Positions 18,331 to 27,646 of a DNA stretch of 50,135 nucleotides are shown one piece after another. Both the position numbers and the translations under genes were made by a program. This DNA is from Alphaproteobacteria bacterium. Its GTDB lineage: Bacteria > Pseudomonadota > Alphaproteobacteria > Paracaedibacterales > CAITNM01. Position 1 is the first letter of the stretch; each line of letters starts with the position of its first letter. The stretch lies in assembly GCA_021298215.1 (NCBI GenBank), contig JAJTEE010000011.1:1-50135 (forward strand). Direction: 5' to 3'. Below the pieces are notes generated by a model that was given only the letters and a program-made list of their open reading frames with translations, was not told where the DNA came from and did no database searches.

Positions 18331-19638
18331 TCATAGATAACCAGAAGAAGACATTCCTGAGGTTGAATATTCTTTAAGTTTGTTTCGCAATGTACGAATA
18401 GAAATTCCTAAAATGTTTGCAGCATGTGTTCTGTTTCCAAGACAATGATCAAGCGTGTGCAGAATTAATTCTTTTTCCACTTCTGCAACTTTTTTCCCAA
18501 CTAAAATAGGTGAGGACTCAGATTTTTCAGCTCGTATTGGTCCTGATAATCCAAAAATATCTTCTGGGATAATAGTTTCACCTTCCTCCATTAAGACGGC
18601 CCGATGTATACTATTTTCAAGCTCACGCACATTTCCTGGCCAACTATGTGCTTTCAATGATTCTAGAGCACTTGGAGATATTTTCTTTTGAGTGATCATA
18701 TTTAAATTGCAGTATTTCTGCACAAAATGCTTTGATAAGGGCTCAATATCATCTGTGCGTTCTCGCAGACTTGGCATATGAATATTGACAACATTCAAAC
18801 GAAAATAAAGATCTTCTCGAAATTCTTGTGCTTTTACTGCTTCAAGCATGTCTCTATTGGAAGTAGCAATGATACGGATATCAATATGAACAGGACTTGT
18901 ACCACCGACTCGATCAATAACTCTTTCTTGCACAGCACGTAAAAGTTTAGCTTGTAAACGAGGGTGCATTTCAGTGACTTCATCAAGTAAAAGGGTGCCA
19001 CCGGATGCTTCTTCAAACTTACCAACACGTCTAGCAACAGCTCCGGTAAATGAACCCTTTTCATGACCAAATAATTCAGATTCAAGAAGGTTTTCAGGAA
19101 TTGCGGCACAATTGATTGAAATAAAAGGGCGATCCTTGCGTTTTGATTGATGATGAATAAAGTTAGCCATTACTTCTTTTCCAGTTCCTGATTCTCCTGT
19201 GATAAGTATATTGGCTTCACTTGGAGCAATGCGTGCTGCAAAATCTAAAATTTGCTTTGTTTTATGGTCTGAATGAATAACTTGTATATCTTCTTTTGTA
19301 ACCGCTTGAAGAACAGCTGCAATAAGTTCTGGATCTGGGGGTAGGGCTACATATTCTTTTGCGCCCGCGCGTATTGCTTCTGCAGCGCGTTCTGGATCGG
19401 GATTTACGCCACAAGCAACCGCTGGAATGACGATGCGTTCATTTTTTAAGGCAGATAAAAATTTAATAATATCCAGAGCCAAGTCCACCATGACCAAGTC
19501 TGCACCTTTGCCAGAGCGTAAACTTTCTAAGCCTGCTTCAACATCGGGAACGTGAGAGACTTTAGCTCCATTACTAATAGCAATTTTTGCCGCAGTACTT
19601 ACGTAACCGTTTAGAGATCCAACAATTAATAAACGCAT
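18331..19638 (-). CDS. flbD: Sigma-54 dependent flagellar regulator FlbD
   Basis: This 435-residue NtrC-family activator has a receiver-like N-terminus (1-115), an AAA+ domain with Walker A GESGTGKE at 148-155 and a sigma-54 contact loop GSFTGA (Ala to Ser in the usual GAFTGA), and a C-terminal Fis-type helix-turn-helix (NRTHAANILGISIRTLRNKL). The receiver lacks the usual acidic pair near its start but keeps an Asp at 52, as expected for FlbD, which is controlled by FliX rather than by ordinary phosphorelay. In Caulobacter FlbD activates late flagellar genes and represses fliF. A fliX gene is present at 37187-37591, which supports this identity. Confidence 0.9.
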   Translation of the reverse strand: MRLLIVGSLNGYVSTAAKIAISNGAKVSHVPDVEAGLESLRSGKGADLVMVDLALDIIKFLSALKNERIVIPAVACGVNPDPERAAEAIRAGAKEYVALPPDPELIAAVLQAVTKEDIQVIHSDHKTKQILDFAARIAPSEANILITGESGTGKEVMANFIHHQSKRKDRPFISINCAAIPENLLESELFGHEKGSFTGAVARRVGKFEEASGGTLLLDEVTEMHPRLQAKLLRAVQERVIDRVGGTSPVHIDIRIIATSNRDMLEAVKAQEFREDLYFRLNVVNIHMPSLRERTDDIEPLSKHFVQKYCNLNMITQKKISPSALESLKAHSWPGNVRELENSIHRAVLMEEGETIIPEDIFGLSGPIRAEKSESSPILVGKKVAEVEKELILHTLDHCLGNRTHAANILGISIRTLRNKLKEYSTSGMSSSGYL

Positions 19639-19649
19639 AGCTTTATTCC

Positions 19650-20081
19650 TTATATATTACTTTTACCCTTGATAATTTCAGTCATCGTAATGCCAAGCCT
19701 GTCTTCAACCATTACAACTTCTCCGCGCGCCACCAGAAGGTTATTGACGTAAATATCAATAGCTTCACCAATACGGCGATCAAGCTCAATAACAGCTCCT
19801 CGTCCGAGTTTTAAAAGTTGATGGACCGGCATGCTTGCACTGCCTAGAACTGCAGAAACTTTTACTGGTACTTCAAAAACAGCCTCTAAGTCTTTCTGCT
19901 CTTGTTCTTTAGAAATAAATCCTTTTAAATGATCAGCGACAGAGGCTTCTTTTGACTCATTTTCATTATTCCAAGAAGTCAAATCTTCTACTTGATGAGT
20001 GCTCTCGCTATTCTCTTGACTGATGTTTTCATCCGTAGAATCTTCTATAATGCCGTTTTCTGGATTATTTGTGTCATCCAT
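19650..20081 (-). CDS. fliN: Flagellar motor switch protein FliN
   Basis: This 143-residue protein ends with a SpoA-type C-ring domain (about residues 68-138) containing VPVKVSAVLG, LLKLGRGAVIELDRRIGEAIDIYVN and ARGEVVMVEDRLGITMTEI. These are the characteristic FliN blocks. The first 60 residues are acidic and low-complexity, making it somewhat longer than the shortest FliN proteins. It forms the base of the switch complex with FliG and FliM. No fliM is seen here. It overlaps fliH by 8 bases. Confidence 0.93.
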   Translation of the reverse strand: MDDTNNPENGIIEDSTDENISQENSESTHQVEDLTSWNNENESKEASVADHLKGFISKEQEQKDLEAVFEVPVKVSAVLGSASMPVHQLLKLGRGAVIELDRRIGEAIDIYVNNLLVARGEVVMVEDRLGITMTEIIKGKSNI

Positions 20082-20742
20082 GGTGTTCTCCTTGGTTCGT
20101 ATAGGTGTTTAGATATTGTTGCAATTTGGAATTAATTTCTTCGTAGCGTGCATCCAGATTCCATTTTGCGCTCCCGCCATCCCAATTAATCTCGCACATT
20201 CCATCACTAAATTCTGGAACATTTATGACATTTATTGTTTCTGAATAAGAGGCAAATAGTGTTTGAAAGTTTGTTGAAAGATTCTTGTACAAACAGTCAG
20301 AAATTTTTATCTCAATGGGAACTTTTATGGTTAAAGATTCAATGACATTTTGTAAAATTTTTGACATCTCTTCTTCACCATATTTTGCAAAGAAGTAGGG
20401 CATGGACTTTTTTAAAACGGTTTGACAAACTCTTACAATATTAGGGAAAAAATTCTCGTGAAAAGTTTTTTCTAATTCTCTAATTTCTTGTAGATGAATG
20501 TCTATTTTAAAAAGCATTTCTTGATGCATTGCATCACTTTCTCTATTCGCTTTCAGTTCTCCCTGAGAAGATCCAATCTCTAATCCTTCTTCGAATCCTT
20601 TTGAATAGCCTTCATTCTCTGCCTTTTTTACATCCTCTTGGGTAAAAATTAAATCTTCCGTATCACAAGAAAAATCAAAAACAGCCAAAGGTCTAGCTTT
20701 TCCAGTAGGATGAGAATCAAAAATTTTATTTGTTTCTTTCAT
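20074..20742 (-). CDS. fliH: Flagellar export ATPase regulator FliH-like protein
   Basis: This 222-residue cytosolic protein lies between fliG and fliN, the usual fliH place. It has an acidic N-terminal part, a Gly-spaced helix (GYSKGFEEGLEIGSSQGE, about 55-72) resembling the GxxxG repeats of FliH/YscL proteins, and a C-terminal globular domain. FliH holds the export ATPase FliI at the base of the export apparatus. Sequence conservation in this family is low, so the call rests on the Gly repeat and position. It begins 2 bases after fliG. No fliI is in the window. Confidence 0.75.
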   Translation of the reverse strand: MKETNKIFDSHPTGKARPLAVFDFSCDTEDLIFTQEDVKKAENEGYSKGFEEGLEIGSSQGELKANRESDAMHQEMLFKIDIHLQEIRELEKTFHENFFPNIVRVCQTVLKKSMPYFFAKYGEEEMSKILQNVIESLTIKVPIEIKISDCLYKNLSTNFQTLFASYSETINVINVPEFSDGMCEINWDGGSAKWNLDARYEEINSKLQQYLNTYTNQGEHHG

Positions 20743-20744
20743 AA

Positions 20745-21779
20745 TTACTCTACCAATTGATCGCCATTTTCACTGTTATTAAAAATATTAATCTCATTGC
20801 GAGCTGCCATATCCTTAGCAACAGCAATAATTTCGTTTTGGGCTTTCTCAACATCCTTTAATCGAACTAGCCCTAAAACGTTCATTTCATCTAATAATAA
20901 CTTCGAACTTCGCTCAGACATATTTTTAAGAAATTTATCTTTAATACGTTCTTGTGTGCCTTTTAGGGCAATCGCTAATTTTGATCGATCAACAGATCGT
21001 AACAGCGCAATAATGCTTGTTTTATCAAGCTGCCCTAGATCCTCAAATGTAAACATTAAATTACGTATTTTTTCTGCAATTTCTGGTTTTTTTTGCTCTA
21101 AGTTATTTAACAGTCTTGTTTCTGAAGCACGATCAAGATTGTTAAAAACTTCTGCAACCATTTCGTAAGGATCTTTTTTCAAAGATCTTCCTAAAGTACT
21201 GATAAATTCTTTGTGTAGTGAGCTCTCTATTTCTTCAAGAACTTCTCTTCTTACAGTATCTAGACGTAAAAGACGCATAACAACATCATCTGCCATTGCT
21301 TCTGGTAAATAAGAAAGTACTTTTGCTGAAGTTTCAGCGCGAATACGAGATAAAATAACAGCAATTGTTTGGGGTGATTCATTTTTAAGATAACCAGCAA
21401 GCATTTCTTCATCAACACTGCTGAGTTTATCCCACATATTTCTACCTGTTGGACCTCGGATATCTTCAATAATTCGATCAACTTCGTCTGGGGACATAAA
21501 TTTGGATAACAACCGTCTAGTACTTTCGATTGTTCCAACTAATGAGCTATAGCTTGCAATTTCGTTGACAAATTCTGCACATAAAGATTCAACTGTTTGA
21601 GCGTTTACGGTGCCTAGACTTGCCATGGCTTGAGATAAATCTTTTACCTCAACTAAGTCTAGATATTTAAAAATTTTTTGCGCTTGCTCTTCTGGAAGAG
21701 AAAACATCATAATGGCAGCTCTCTCGCTTCCACTGAAGGTACTTTTTTCTTCCATTATTCCTTGCAATTCATTTTCCAT
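20745..21779 (-). CDS. fliG: Flagellar motor switch protein FliG
   Basis: This 344-residue protein fits the three-domain FliG of the rotor: N-terminal part binding FliF (SGSERAAIMMFSLPEEQAQKIF), middle domain around ESPQTIAVILSRI, and C-terminal torque domain with LLRSVDRSKLAIALKG and FLKNMSERSSKLLLDEM. The charged residues of the C-terminal helix that interact with the stator are present. It is 2 bases after fliF and 2 bases before fliH, so the genes are translated as a unit. Confidence 0.96.
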   Translation of the reverse strand: MENELQGIMEEKSTFSGSERAAIMMFSLPEEQAQKIFKYLDLVEVKDLSQAMASLGTVNAQTVESLCAEFVNEIASYSSLVGTIESTRRLLSKFMSPDEVDRIIEDIRGPTGRNMWDKLSSVDEEMLAGYLKNESPQTIAVILSRIRAETSAKVLSYLPEAMADDVVMRLLRLDTVRREVLEEIESSLHKEFISTLGRSLKKDPYEMVAEVFNNLDRASETRLLNNLEQKKPEIAEKIRNLMFTFEDLGQLDKTSIIALLRSVDRSKLAIALKGTQERIKDKFLKNMSERSSKLLLDEMNVLGLVRLKDVEKAQNEIIAVAKDMAARNEINIFNNSENGDQLVE

Positions 21780-21781
21780 AA

Positions 21782-23437
21782 TTATTTATCCAATGACATC
21801 CAAGATCTAATAATTGAAACGGCTTCTTCTGGGTGTCGGTCCACAAGCTCCGCTATTTTTTTAATAGGAGAGTGCTTAACTTTCTCATCGATTTGATCAA
21901 TAGCTATGAGAGTATCTTCTGAGATTGTTCTCTGCTCATTCTCTTGTAATGCTTGTGTATTCTTATTTTCCACAGACGGTGTTACTTTATCGCCTTTTGA
22001 CATCAGTGAACTTAACATTCTTTCCGTTAGATATCTTGATGGTAAGGCTTTCATTAAAGATGACATCAACGGTTTCACAACGGTAAATAATCCAATCAAA
22101 ACAATAAGTGCGGTGATGCCAAGCTCAATTACTCGATTAATATTCATTCTTGTTAAAGGATTATCATGAGCCTCTGCGACCTCTTCTTGAGGTAATTCAC
22201 TAAATTTCATATTTACAACACTTACAACATCTCCACGATTCTCCTTGAATCCTGTTGCTGTTTTAACAAGCTCTTGTAGCTTTTTAAGCTCGTCTTCTGA
22301 TAATGGTTGATATTGTTGTGTGCCATCCTCATTTTTCTTGTAGGTACCGTCTACCATAACCGCTATTGATAAACGTCGTATGGTGCCTAATTCTTTAACG
22401 TACGTTTTTGTCGAATGAGAAATTTCATAGTTAATGCTTTCCTCTGAATTACTTGAATGATTATTATTTTGTCCTTTTTGATCTCCCTCGCCAGAATTAT
22501 TTTTGGTTGGAAGTGTGTTTTGTATGGAAACAGAATCACCGCCTATAAGACTATTTTCATTTGAATTTGTTCCTTCGTCTGTGATTGTTTGGCTTCTAAT
22601 TACTTGCCCATCTGGATCAAACAGCACGGAGGTTGAGGAGACTTGATCAAAATCTAAATCAACAGAAACTTCAGCGCGTGTCTTATTAGCGCCAAGCGTT
22701 CTATCAAGTAATGATTCAATAGCTCTTGCTATGCGTTGTTCATATTCTTGCTGAGCAGTTTGCTGCAGAGAGAGATTTGAATCTGCCTTATTCATTTCTT
22801 TCCCGCGCGCTAATAGATTTCCTCGATCATCCACAATTGAAACATGATCTAAGGTCAAACTTGGCACCGCAGATGCAACTAAGTAGCGGATCGATTGTAC
22901 TTGTGTTGCAGAAAGAGCTGAGGTTCCTTTTAATCTAACCATAACAGAAGCAGATGGCTCTTGCTTATTTTCGCTGAAGAGTTCGCGTTTAGGGATCACT
23001 AAATGAACGCGAGCGCTTTGAATGCCTTGAATGGTTTGAACAGATTTCCCAAGCTCTCCTTCTAGAGCCCTTATTTGGTTAATTCCTAGCAAAGCATTTG
23101 TTGTTCCTAAAATATCTTGTTTGTCAAAAATCTCGTAACCGACGGTTCCTCCAGAGGGCATTCCATTCTGTGCTAGCTCCATGCGTAATTTAGCAATATC
23201 AGTAGAAGGTGCATAAATTTGAGTGCCGTCTCCTTTAACTTCAAAAGGAGTGCCCATTGATTTTAGTCTTTCAATAATACGGCCACCTTCTGCTGGCTCA
23301 ATTTGACTATAAAGCAAGGCCATTTCAGTTTGATTGGCACGCACCATGATGTAACCAAAGAAAATCATTAACCCTAGGCCTATTCCAGCCATGGTTACTA
23401 GACGTCCAATGCCAAAGCGTTGCAATATTTCGTTCAA
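21782..23437 (-). CDS. fliF: Flagellar MS-ring protein FliF
   Basis: This 551-residue membrane protein builds the MS ring. A transmembrane helix lies at about 17-35 and a second at about 428-450. The ring-building motifs between include LLYSQIEPAEGGRIIERL, MPSGGTVGYEIFD and VQSARVHLVIPKRELF-type sequence. A Gln/Asn/Ser-rich stretch near 290-335 is the usual variable loop. The C-terminal tail with IAELVDRHPEEAVSIIRSW binds FliG. It is the first gene of the leftward flagellar operon; the 192 bases upstream should hold its promoter. Confidence 0.95.
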   Translation of the reverse strand: MNEILQRFGIGRLVTMAGIGLGLMIFFGYIMVRANQTEMALLYSQIEPAEGGRIIERLKSMGTPFEVKGDGTQIYAPSTDIAKLRMELAQNGMPSGGTVGYEIFDKQDILGTTNALLGINQIRALEGELGKSVQTIQGIQSARVHLVIPKRELFSENKQEPSASVMVRLKGTSALSATQVQSIRYLVASAVPSLTLDHVSIVDDRGNLLARGKEMNKADSNLSLQQTAQQEYEQRIARAIESLLDRTLGANKTRAEVSVDLDFDQVSSTSVLFDPDGQVIRSQTITDEGTNSNENSLIGGDSVSIQNTLPTKNNSGEGDQKGQNNNHSSNSEESINYEISHSTKTYVKELGTIRRLSIAVMVDGTYKKNEDGTQQYQPLSEDELKKLQELVKTATGFKENRGDVVSVVNMKFSELPQEEVAEAHDNPLTRMNINRVIELGITALIVLIGLFTVVKPLMSSLMKALPSRYLTERMLSSLMSKGDKVTPSVENKNTQALQENEQRTISEDTLIAIDQIDEKVKHSPIKKIAELVDRHPEEAVSIIRSWMSLDK

Positions 23438-23485
23438 GACTAAACTCGATATCCTTGTGTATTACCCTAAGTTAGTCTGAAAGAA

Positions 23486-23520
23486 TTAAATAATTGGTTA
23501 ACAAGTCGGCAAATTTTGCC
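23486..23520. promoter_or_regulatory. Possible CtrA-like site and palindrome upstream of fliF
   Basis: TAAA-N7-TTAAC (23487-23502) differs by one base from the CtrA consensus TTAA-N7-TTAAC, and GGCAAATTTTGCC (23508-23520) is a perfect odd-centred palindrome. In Caulobacter, fliF is under CtrA and FlbD control. No sequence with the GG-N10-GC spacing of a sigma-54 promoter was found by eye. Low confidence. Confidence 0.3.
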
Positions 23521-23629
23521 TAAATATTTTTTTCATAGGCAAAAAATGCTTGAAAAGCTAATCTTTTAAAAGAATTTTAGATAAAAAATTTTTAATTAGC
23601 GGGATGCCTGAATAATGTAAATATAAGAA

Positions 23630-24394
23630 TTAATCTGTTTTTTCAGCTTCATAAATAATTGTTTTGGCATTTTCTTCAGGATCTTGGTTGTTATAAAAAG
23701 CTTTAACAGTACGAATATTCTTAAATCCAACTTCCTTTAAAAGTTCACACATTTCCTCAGGTTCATAAATACGCACTTTGAATTCTTCTACTTCTGTTTG
23801 AATAACATGATGCTGATCTACCAATTCAAAACGAGCAAAAGGGACAAAAATATTCCCTTCTAAAGCCGTGCATAATGAATAAATAAGCATTTTTCCATCT
23901 TCTCTTCTGAATCTTTTCCCTTTCCAAATCCCAAGTGGGGGTACAGCATGAGAGGTTCTTACTTCAAGCACCAACTTTCCCCCTTCTTTTAGATGCTGAT
24001 GAAAAGTTTTAAGGGTTTTCTTTACGGCAATATCATCAATTACAAAACCGAATGATCCGCTAGGAATAAAAATAAGGCCATAACGTTCATCTCTGTCTAG
24101 ATTTTCAGCAAATCCAGCCCAGATATTTCCGATATGGAGCTTTCGAGCTTTTGCTTTAGCATAAAGTGCGGCTAGCATATACTCGCTTGCATCGAAACCA
24201 TGAATATCAAATCCTTCTTCAAGGAAAGTCAATAAGAATCTTCCTGTTCCACACATTGGTTCAAGTATAGGCTCTTGAGCATTTTGAAGATAATGACGAT
24301 AGAAATTATACGCATCCACCGGTAGAGAAGGATTATCAAGATCATATACTTCTGCGGCGAGACTAAGGTATTTATTAAAATTTCCTTGCATCAT
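23630..24394 (-). CDS. Class I SAM-dependent methyltransferase
   Basis: This 254-residue enzyme has SAM motif I LEPMCGTGRFLLTFLEEG, an acidic motif II FDIHGFDASEYM, and LKEGGKLVLEVRTS at the motif IV-V region, so a Rossmann methyltransferase is clear. The substrate is unknown. It resembles small-molecule or tetratricopeptide-free UbiE-type enzymes more than nucleic acid methylases. It lies 38 bases after the binding-protein gene that ends the nuo run and may be read through from it. Confidence 0.8.
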   Translation of the reverse strand: MMQGNFNKYLSLAAEVYDLDNPSLPVDAYNFYRHYLQNAQEPILEPMCGTGRFLLTFLEEGFDIHGFDASEYMLAALYAKAKARKLHIGNIWAGFAENLDRDERYGLIFIPSGSFGFVIDDIAVKKTLKTFHQHLKEGGKLVLEVRTSHAVPPLGIWKGKRFRREDGKMLIYSLCTALEGNIFVPFARFELVDQHHVIQTEVEEFKVRIYEPEEMCELLKEVGFKNIRTVKAFYNNQDPEENAKTIIYEAEKTD

Positions 24395-24432
24395 TTGTCC
24401 TTATGAACAGAGTAAGATCATCAAGAAGATTT

Positions 24433-25194
24433 TTAATTGACGGCAGGCACAGCAATTTTTTTGAAATATTGCCGTTCAAGAGCTTGTATATCTCCATTTT
24501 GTATCATTTCTTGTAGTTTTTTATTAATAGGTTCAAGTAAAGGAGAACCTTTTGGTAGAGCTATGGAGAATTGCGATACACTATCCTCTATAGGGATAAT
24601 CTTTAAATTAGGATTTAAATTTTGTAGTTCATAAGCTTCAGAATACCCCGTAACGATTGCTTGGCACTTACCATCATGCAGCGCAGGCAATAATTCTGAA
24701 AATTTTGTTCTCTTTAATAACTGTACATTATAATGCCTATTAATTAATTCATGCTCATAAGTGGTGCCAGCTTCTACGCCGACAATCTTACCCTCTACAT
24801 CTTCAAGCTTATTAATAGAGGTTGCAAAAGGAACAACAATAACGGTTATAGAACGGTGATAGGGTATTGTAAAATCTAAATTTTTTTCACGTTCTGGAGT
24901 TTTCGAAATAGTCGCAATCGCTCCATCTACCTGTTTTTCAGCGACAGTCTGCAAGAGGCCTTCAAATGATATGTCATGGAAATGTATGGTTTTGTTTAAG
25001 CTTTTAGCAATAATATTAATGATTTCAATTTCGAAACCTTCTAATTTATTATCTTTATTATAAATGAAAGGAGGGTAATCGCTTGAAACAGCTATATTCA
25101 ACACAGTATCACTCTTATTTTCTGCATTTTTTTCTGAGGATTTTTCACATCCTAAAAATAGAAAGAAACTTAGAAGAAGTTGTAAGTACCACAT
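24433..25194 (-). CDS. Amino-acid-type solute-binding lipoprotein (family 3)
   Basis: This 253-residue exported protein has a hydrophobic N-terminus ending LFLGC, a probable lipobox, followed by a Ser/Glu/Lys linker. The mature part has the family 3 landmarks SSDYPPFIYNKDNKLEGFEIEI, FEGLLQTVAEKQVDGAIA and TPEREKNLDFTIPY, and a second lobe with VGVEAGTTYEHEL. Such proteins deliver polar amino acids to ABC importers, or act as sensory or lytic-enzyme modules. No permease or ATPase gene is beside it. It begins 6 bases after nuoK, so it is probably the tail gene of the complex I operon, an odd place for it. Confidence 0.85.
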   Translation of the reverse strand: MWYLQLLLSFFLFLGCEKSSEKNAENKSDTVLNIAVSSDYPPFIYNKDNKLEGFEIEIINIIAKSLNKTIHFHDISFEGLLQTVAEKQVDGAIATISKTPEREKNLDFTIPYHRSITVIVVPFATSINKLEDVEGKIVGVEAGTTYEHELINRHYNVQLLKRTKFSELLPALHDGKCQAIVTGYSEAYELQNLNPNLKIIPIEDSVSQFSIALPKGSPLLEPINKKLQEMIQNGDIQALERQYFKKIAVPAVN

Positions 25195-25200
25195 AAAACG

Positions 25201-25503
25201 TTACTCCTTAATTTGATTCATTGTATCTAAATATATACTACCACGACTACGATAATAGAGTACTATCAAAGCCAATCCAATGGCAATTTCAGCGGCAGAA
25301 GTTGCTAAAATAAAAAATGAAAAAATTTGCCCGTCTAAATCTTTTAAAAGGCAAGAAAATCCTACGAAATTAACATTAATGCCTAATAGCATAATCTCAA
25401 TGGATAATAACACTAAAATAAGATTATGATTGCGATGATATATGCCGAATAATCCCAAACAAAATAAATATATAGATGGAATTAAAACAAGAAGATGACT
25501 CAT
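25201..25503 (-). CDS. nuoK: NADH-quinone oxidoreductase subunit NuoK
   Basis: This 100-residue hydrophobic protein with three transmembrane helices is the standard NuoK length. The second helix holds the conserved Glu in LLSIEIMLLGINVNF, part of the proton path, and the third has SAAEIAIGLALIVLYYR, a family signature. It overlaps nuoJ by 4 bases. nuoL, nuoM and nuoN do not follow. Confidence 0.96.
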   Translation of the reverse strand: MSHLLVLIPSIYLFCLGLFGIYHRNHNLILVLLSIEIMLLGINVNFVGFSCLLKDLDGQIFSFFILATSAAEIAIGLALIVLYYRSRGSIYLDTMNQIKE

Positions 25504-26108
25504 ATATCAATTCCTTCATGAAAAGGTACTTTAACCATTTCTAGTGTTTCTGAAGGTTTTCTAGAAATTTGTTGTTTAGTATTTTGCTTAATAGAAGGAC
25601 GTTCTCGTTTCGTTAAAAGAATAGCTCCCACCATCGCTATGAGAAATATTAAACCCGATAATTGAAAAATATAGAAATACTGGGTGTATAAACAGTTTCC
25701 GATAGCGTTCGCATTCGTAAGCATTTGTGGAATAGGAAGGGCAATGACATCTATCGCTTTTTCCCATGTCTTCCAAGGTAGTACGATGATTACAAGTTCT
25801 ACAAACATAATTAATGCTAAAACACAACTGAATCCCGTATATCTGCTGAATTTAAACTTGGTTTTTCGTTGGTCAATATCTAGCATCATAACGACAAACA
25901 AAAATAAAACAGCTACAGCACCTATATAGATTATAAGAAGTGCCATTGCTAGAAATTCAGCTCCCCAGACTAAAAATAAACCAGCGGTATTAAAGAAGGT
26001 CATGATTAGTAATAAAAGGCTGTGTATAGGTGTCCTCACGAAAATAGCTGCTGTTGCTGATCCCAACATTCCCAATACAAAAATTAAATACAAAATGCTT
26101 TCACCCAT
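25500..26108 (-). CDS. nuoJ: NADH-quinone oxidoreductase subunit NuoJ
   Basis: This 202-residue membrane subunit has about five helices. The conserved FFNTAGLFLVWGAEFLAM and IYIGAVAVLFLFVVMMLD blocks, which form the pi-bulge helix of the antiporter-like arm, identify NuoJ. The C-terminal tail after LLTKRERPSIKQ is a hydrophilic extension. It lies directly after nuoI with no gap and overlaps nuoK by 4 bases. Confidence 0.95.
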   Translation of the reverse strand: MGESILYLIFVLGMLGSATAAIFVRTPIHSLLLLIMTFFNTAGLFLVWGAEFLAMALLIIYIGAVAVLFLFVVMMLDIDQRKTKFKFSRYTGFSCVLALIMFVELVIIVLPWKTWEKAIDVIALPIPQMLTNANAIGNCLYTQYFYIFQLSGLIFLIAMVGAILLTKRERPSIKQNTKQQISRKPSETLEMVKVPFHEGIDI

Positions 26109-26612
26109 TTATAGTGACTCCTCATTTTTTTTGAGATTTTCAGCTAATGCACTTTCCCATATCTCGCCATTTTTAAGTAGATGTTCTTTATCGAAAATAA
26201 GTTCTTCATGCGTATACGTTGAAAATTCAAAATTTGGTCCTTCAACTATAGCATCGACAGGACAGGCTTCTTGACAAAGACCACAATAGATACATTTTGT
26301 CATATCAATATCATAACGCGTAGCTTTTCGGCTGCCATCTTCTCTAGGTTCTGATTCGATAAAGATAGCCTGTGCGGGACAAACAGCTTCACATAGTTTG
26401 CAAGCAATACAACGTTCTTCACCATTGGGATAACGTCTTAGTGCATGTTCTCCACGGAATTTTGGACTTTGCTCGATTTTTTCAAAAGGGTACTGAACTG
26501 TTACTTTTCTTTTAAGCATATATCTAAAAGTAGTGCTCATACCGATCAGAACGTCATAAAGGACAATCTTCTTAAGGAAATTTTTGAGTTTTTCAACGTG
26601 CTCTAACATCAT
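26109..26612 (-). CDS. nuoI: NADH-quinone oxidoreductase subunit NuoI (two 4Fe-4S)
   Basis: This 167-residue protein carries two ferredoxin motifs, [12 protein letters not shown] and [12 protein letters not shown], which bind clusters N6a and N6b of the peripheral arm and pass electrons to NuoB. The N-terminal amphipathic helix ([19 protein letters not shown]) and [18 protein letters not shown] are typical. It overlaps nuoH by 4 bases. Confidence 0.97.
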   Translation of the reverse strand: MMLEHVEKLKNFLKKIVLYDVLIGMSTTFRYMLKRKVTVQYPFEKIEQSPKFRGEHALRRYPNGEERCIACKLCEAVCPAQAIFIESEPREDGSRKATRYDIDMTKCIYCGLCQEACPVDAIVEGPNFEFSTYTHEELIFDKEHLLKNGEIWESALAENLKKNEESL

Positions 26613-27646
26613 ATAGTTTCAACCTGCAAGAGTTTGAGTGCCGCAACTAATACCACTGCGATTAAGGATATGGGCAAGAAAATCTTCCAGCCTAATCGCA
26701 TTAATTGATCATACCGATAGCGAGGCAAGCTTGCTCGAATCCAAACGAATAAAAATAAAAAGAAAGAAATTTTGAGTGCAAACCATACATACCCTGGTAT
26801 AGCTTGGAATATATCTATATTAAAAGGTGGATACCATCCGCCAAAAAAAAGAATAACATTTAGTGCGCTTAATAGAATCATGTTTGCATATTCGCCAAGA
26901 AAAAACAGTGCAAAAGAAAAAGATGAGTATTCCACGTGATACCCAGCTACCAATTCAGCTTCTGCTTCAGGCAAATCAAACGGAGTACGGTTAGCTTCAG
27001 CTAAAGATGAAATAAAGAAAATAACCCACATCGGAAAAAGTGTCAGAATAAACCATGTGTCTTGCTGGGCTTTGATAATGGCCGATATGTTTAAAGATCC
27101 GACTTTGATTAGAACAGTGATAATAACAAGACCCAGTGAAACTTCATACGAAATCATTTGCGCAGCTGAACGCATGGCTCCAAGAAACGCGTATTTTGAA
27201 TTGCTTGCCCATCCAGCCAGCATGATACCATATACCGCTAAACAAGATGTGGCAAACAAATACAAAATTCCAACATTAATATCAGCAATGACAACCCCTT
27301 CAGCAAAAGGAATGACTGCCCAAGCAGCTAAACTAAATCCGAAAGTTAGAATAGGAGCTAAAATAAATAAGGTTTTATTAGCAGCTGATGGGATAATGAT
27401 TTCTTTATTTAAAAGCTTTATAGCATCTGCAAAAGGTTGTAATAGCCCAAAAGGCCCCACCATGTTAGGGCCAACACGAAGTTGCATGGCTCCAATAATT
27501 TTTCGTTCTGCATAGGTTAAGTAAGCAACTGTTAATAAAAGAGGTAAAATAATAGCGATACACTTAAGAGCAATCCATAAAATTTCAGGTAATAAATCCC
27601 ATAGATAGAAAAGTAAATCTAAAAAAGAGATATTAAAGAGTTCCAC
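26609..27646 (-). CDS. nuoH: NADH-quinone oxidoreductase subunit NuoH
   Basis: This eight-helix membrane subunit lines the quinone site. It contains [20 protein letters not shown] and, later, [20 protein letters not shown], both diagnostic. The start chosen is the GTG at 27646, because AGGAG lies 7 bases before it. That gives 345 residues, a 14-base overlap with nuoG and a normal NuoH N-terminus. An ATG ten codons earlier would lengthen the overlap to 44 bases and has no such site. Confidence 0.95.
   Translation of the reverse strand: MELFNISFLDLLFYLWDLLPEILWIALKCIAIILPLLLTVAYLTYAERKIIGAMQLRVGPNMVGPFGLLQPFADAIKLLNKEIIIPSAANKTLFILAPILTFGFSLAAWAVIPFAEGVVIADINVGILYLFATSCLAVYGIMLAGWASNSKYAFLGAMRSAAQMISYEVSLGLVIITVLIKVGSLNISAIIKAQQDTWFILTLFPMWVIFFISSLAEANRTPFDLPEAEAELVAGYHVEYSSFSFALFFLGEYANMILLSALNVILFFGGWYPPFNIDIFQAIPGYVWFALKISFFLFLFVWIRASLPRYRYDQLMRLGWKIFLPISLIAVVLVAALKLLQVETI

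Noticed and set aside
23438..23629. Sigma-54 promoter before fliF
   Set aside because: The GGC...TTGC-like sequence has the wrong spacing (8 rather than 10 bases between GG and GC).
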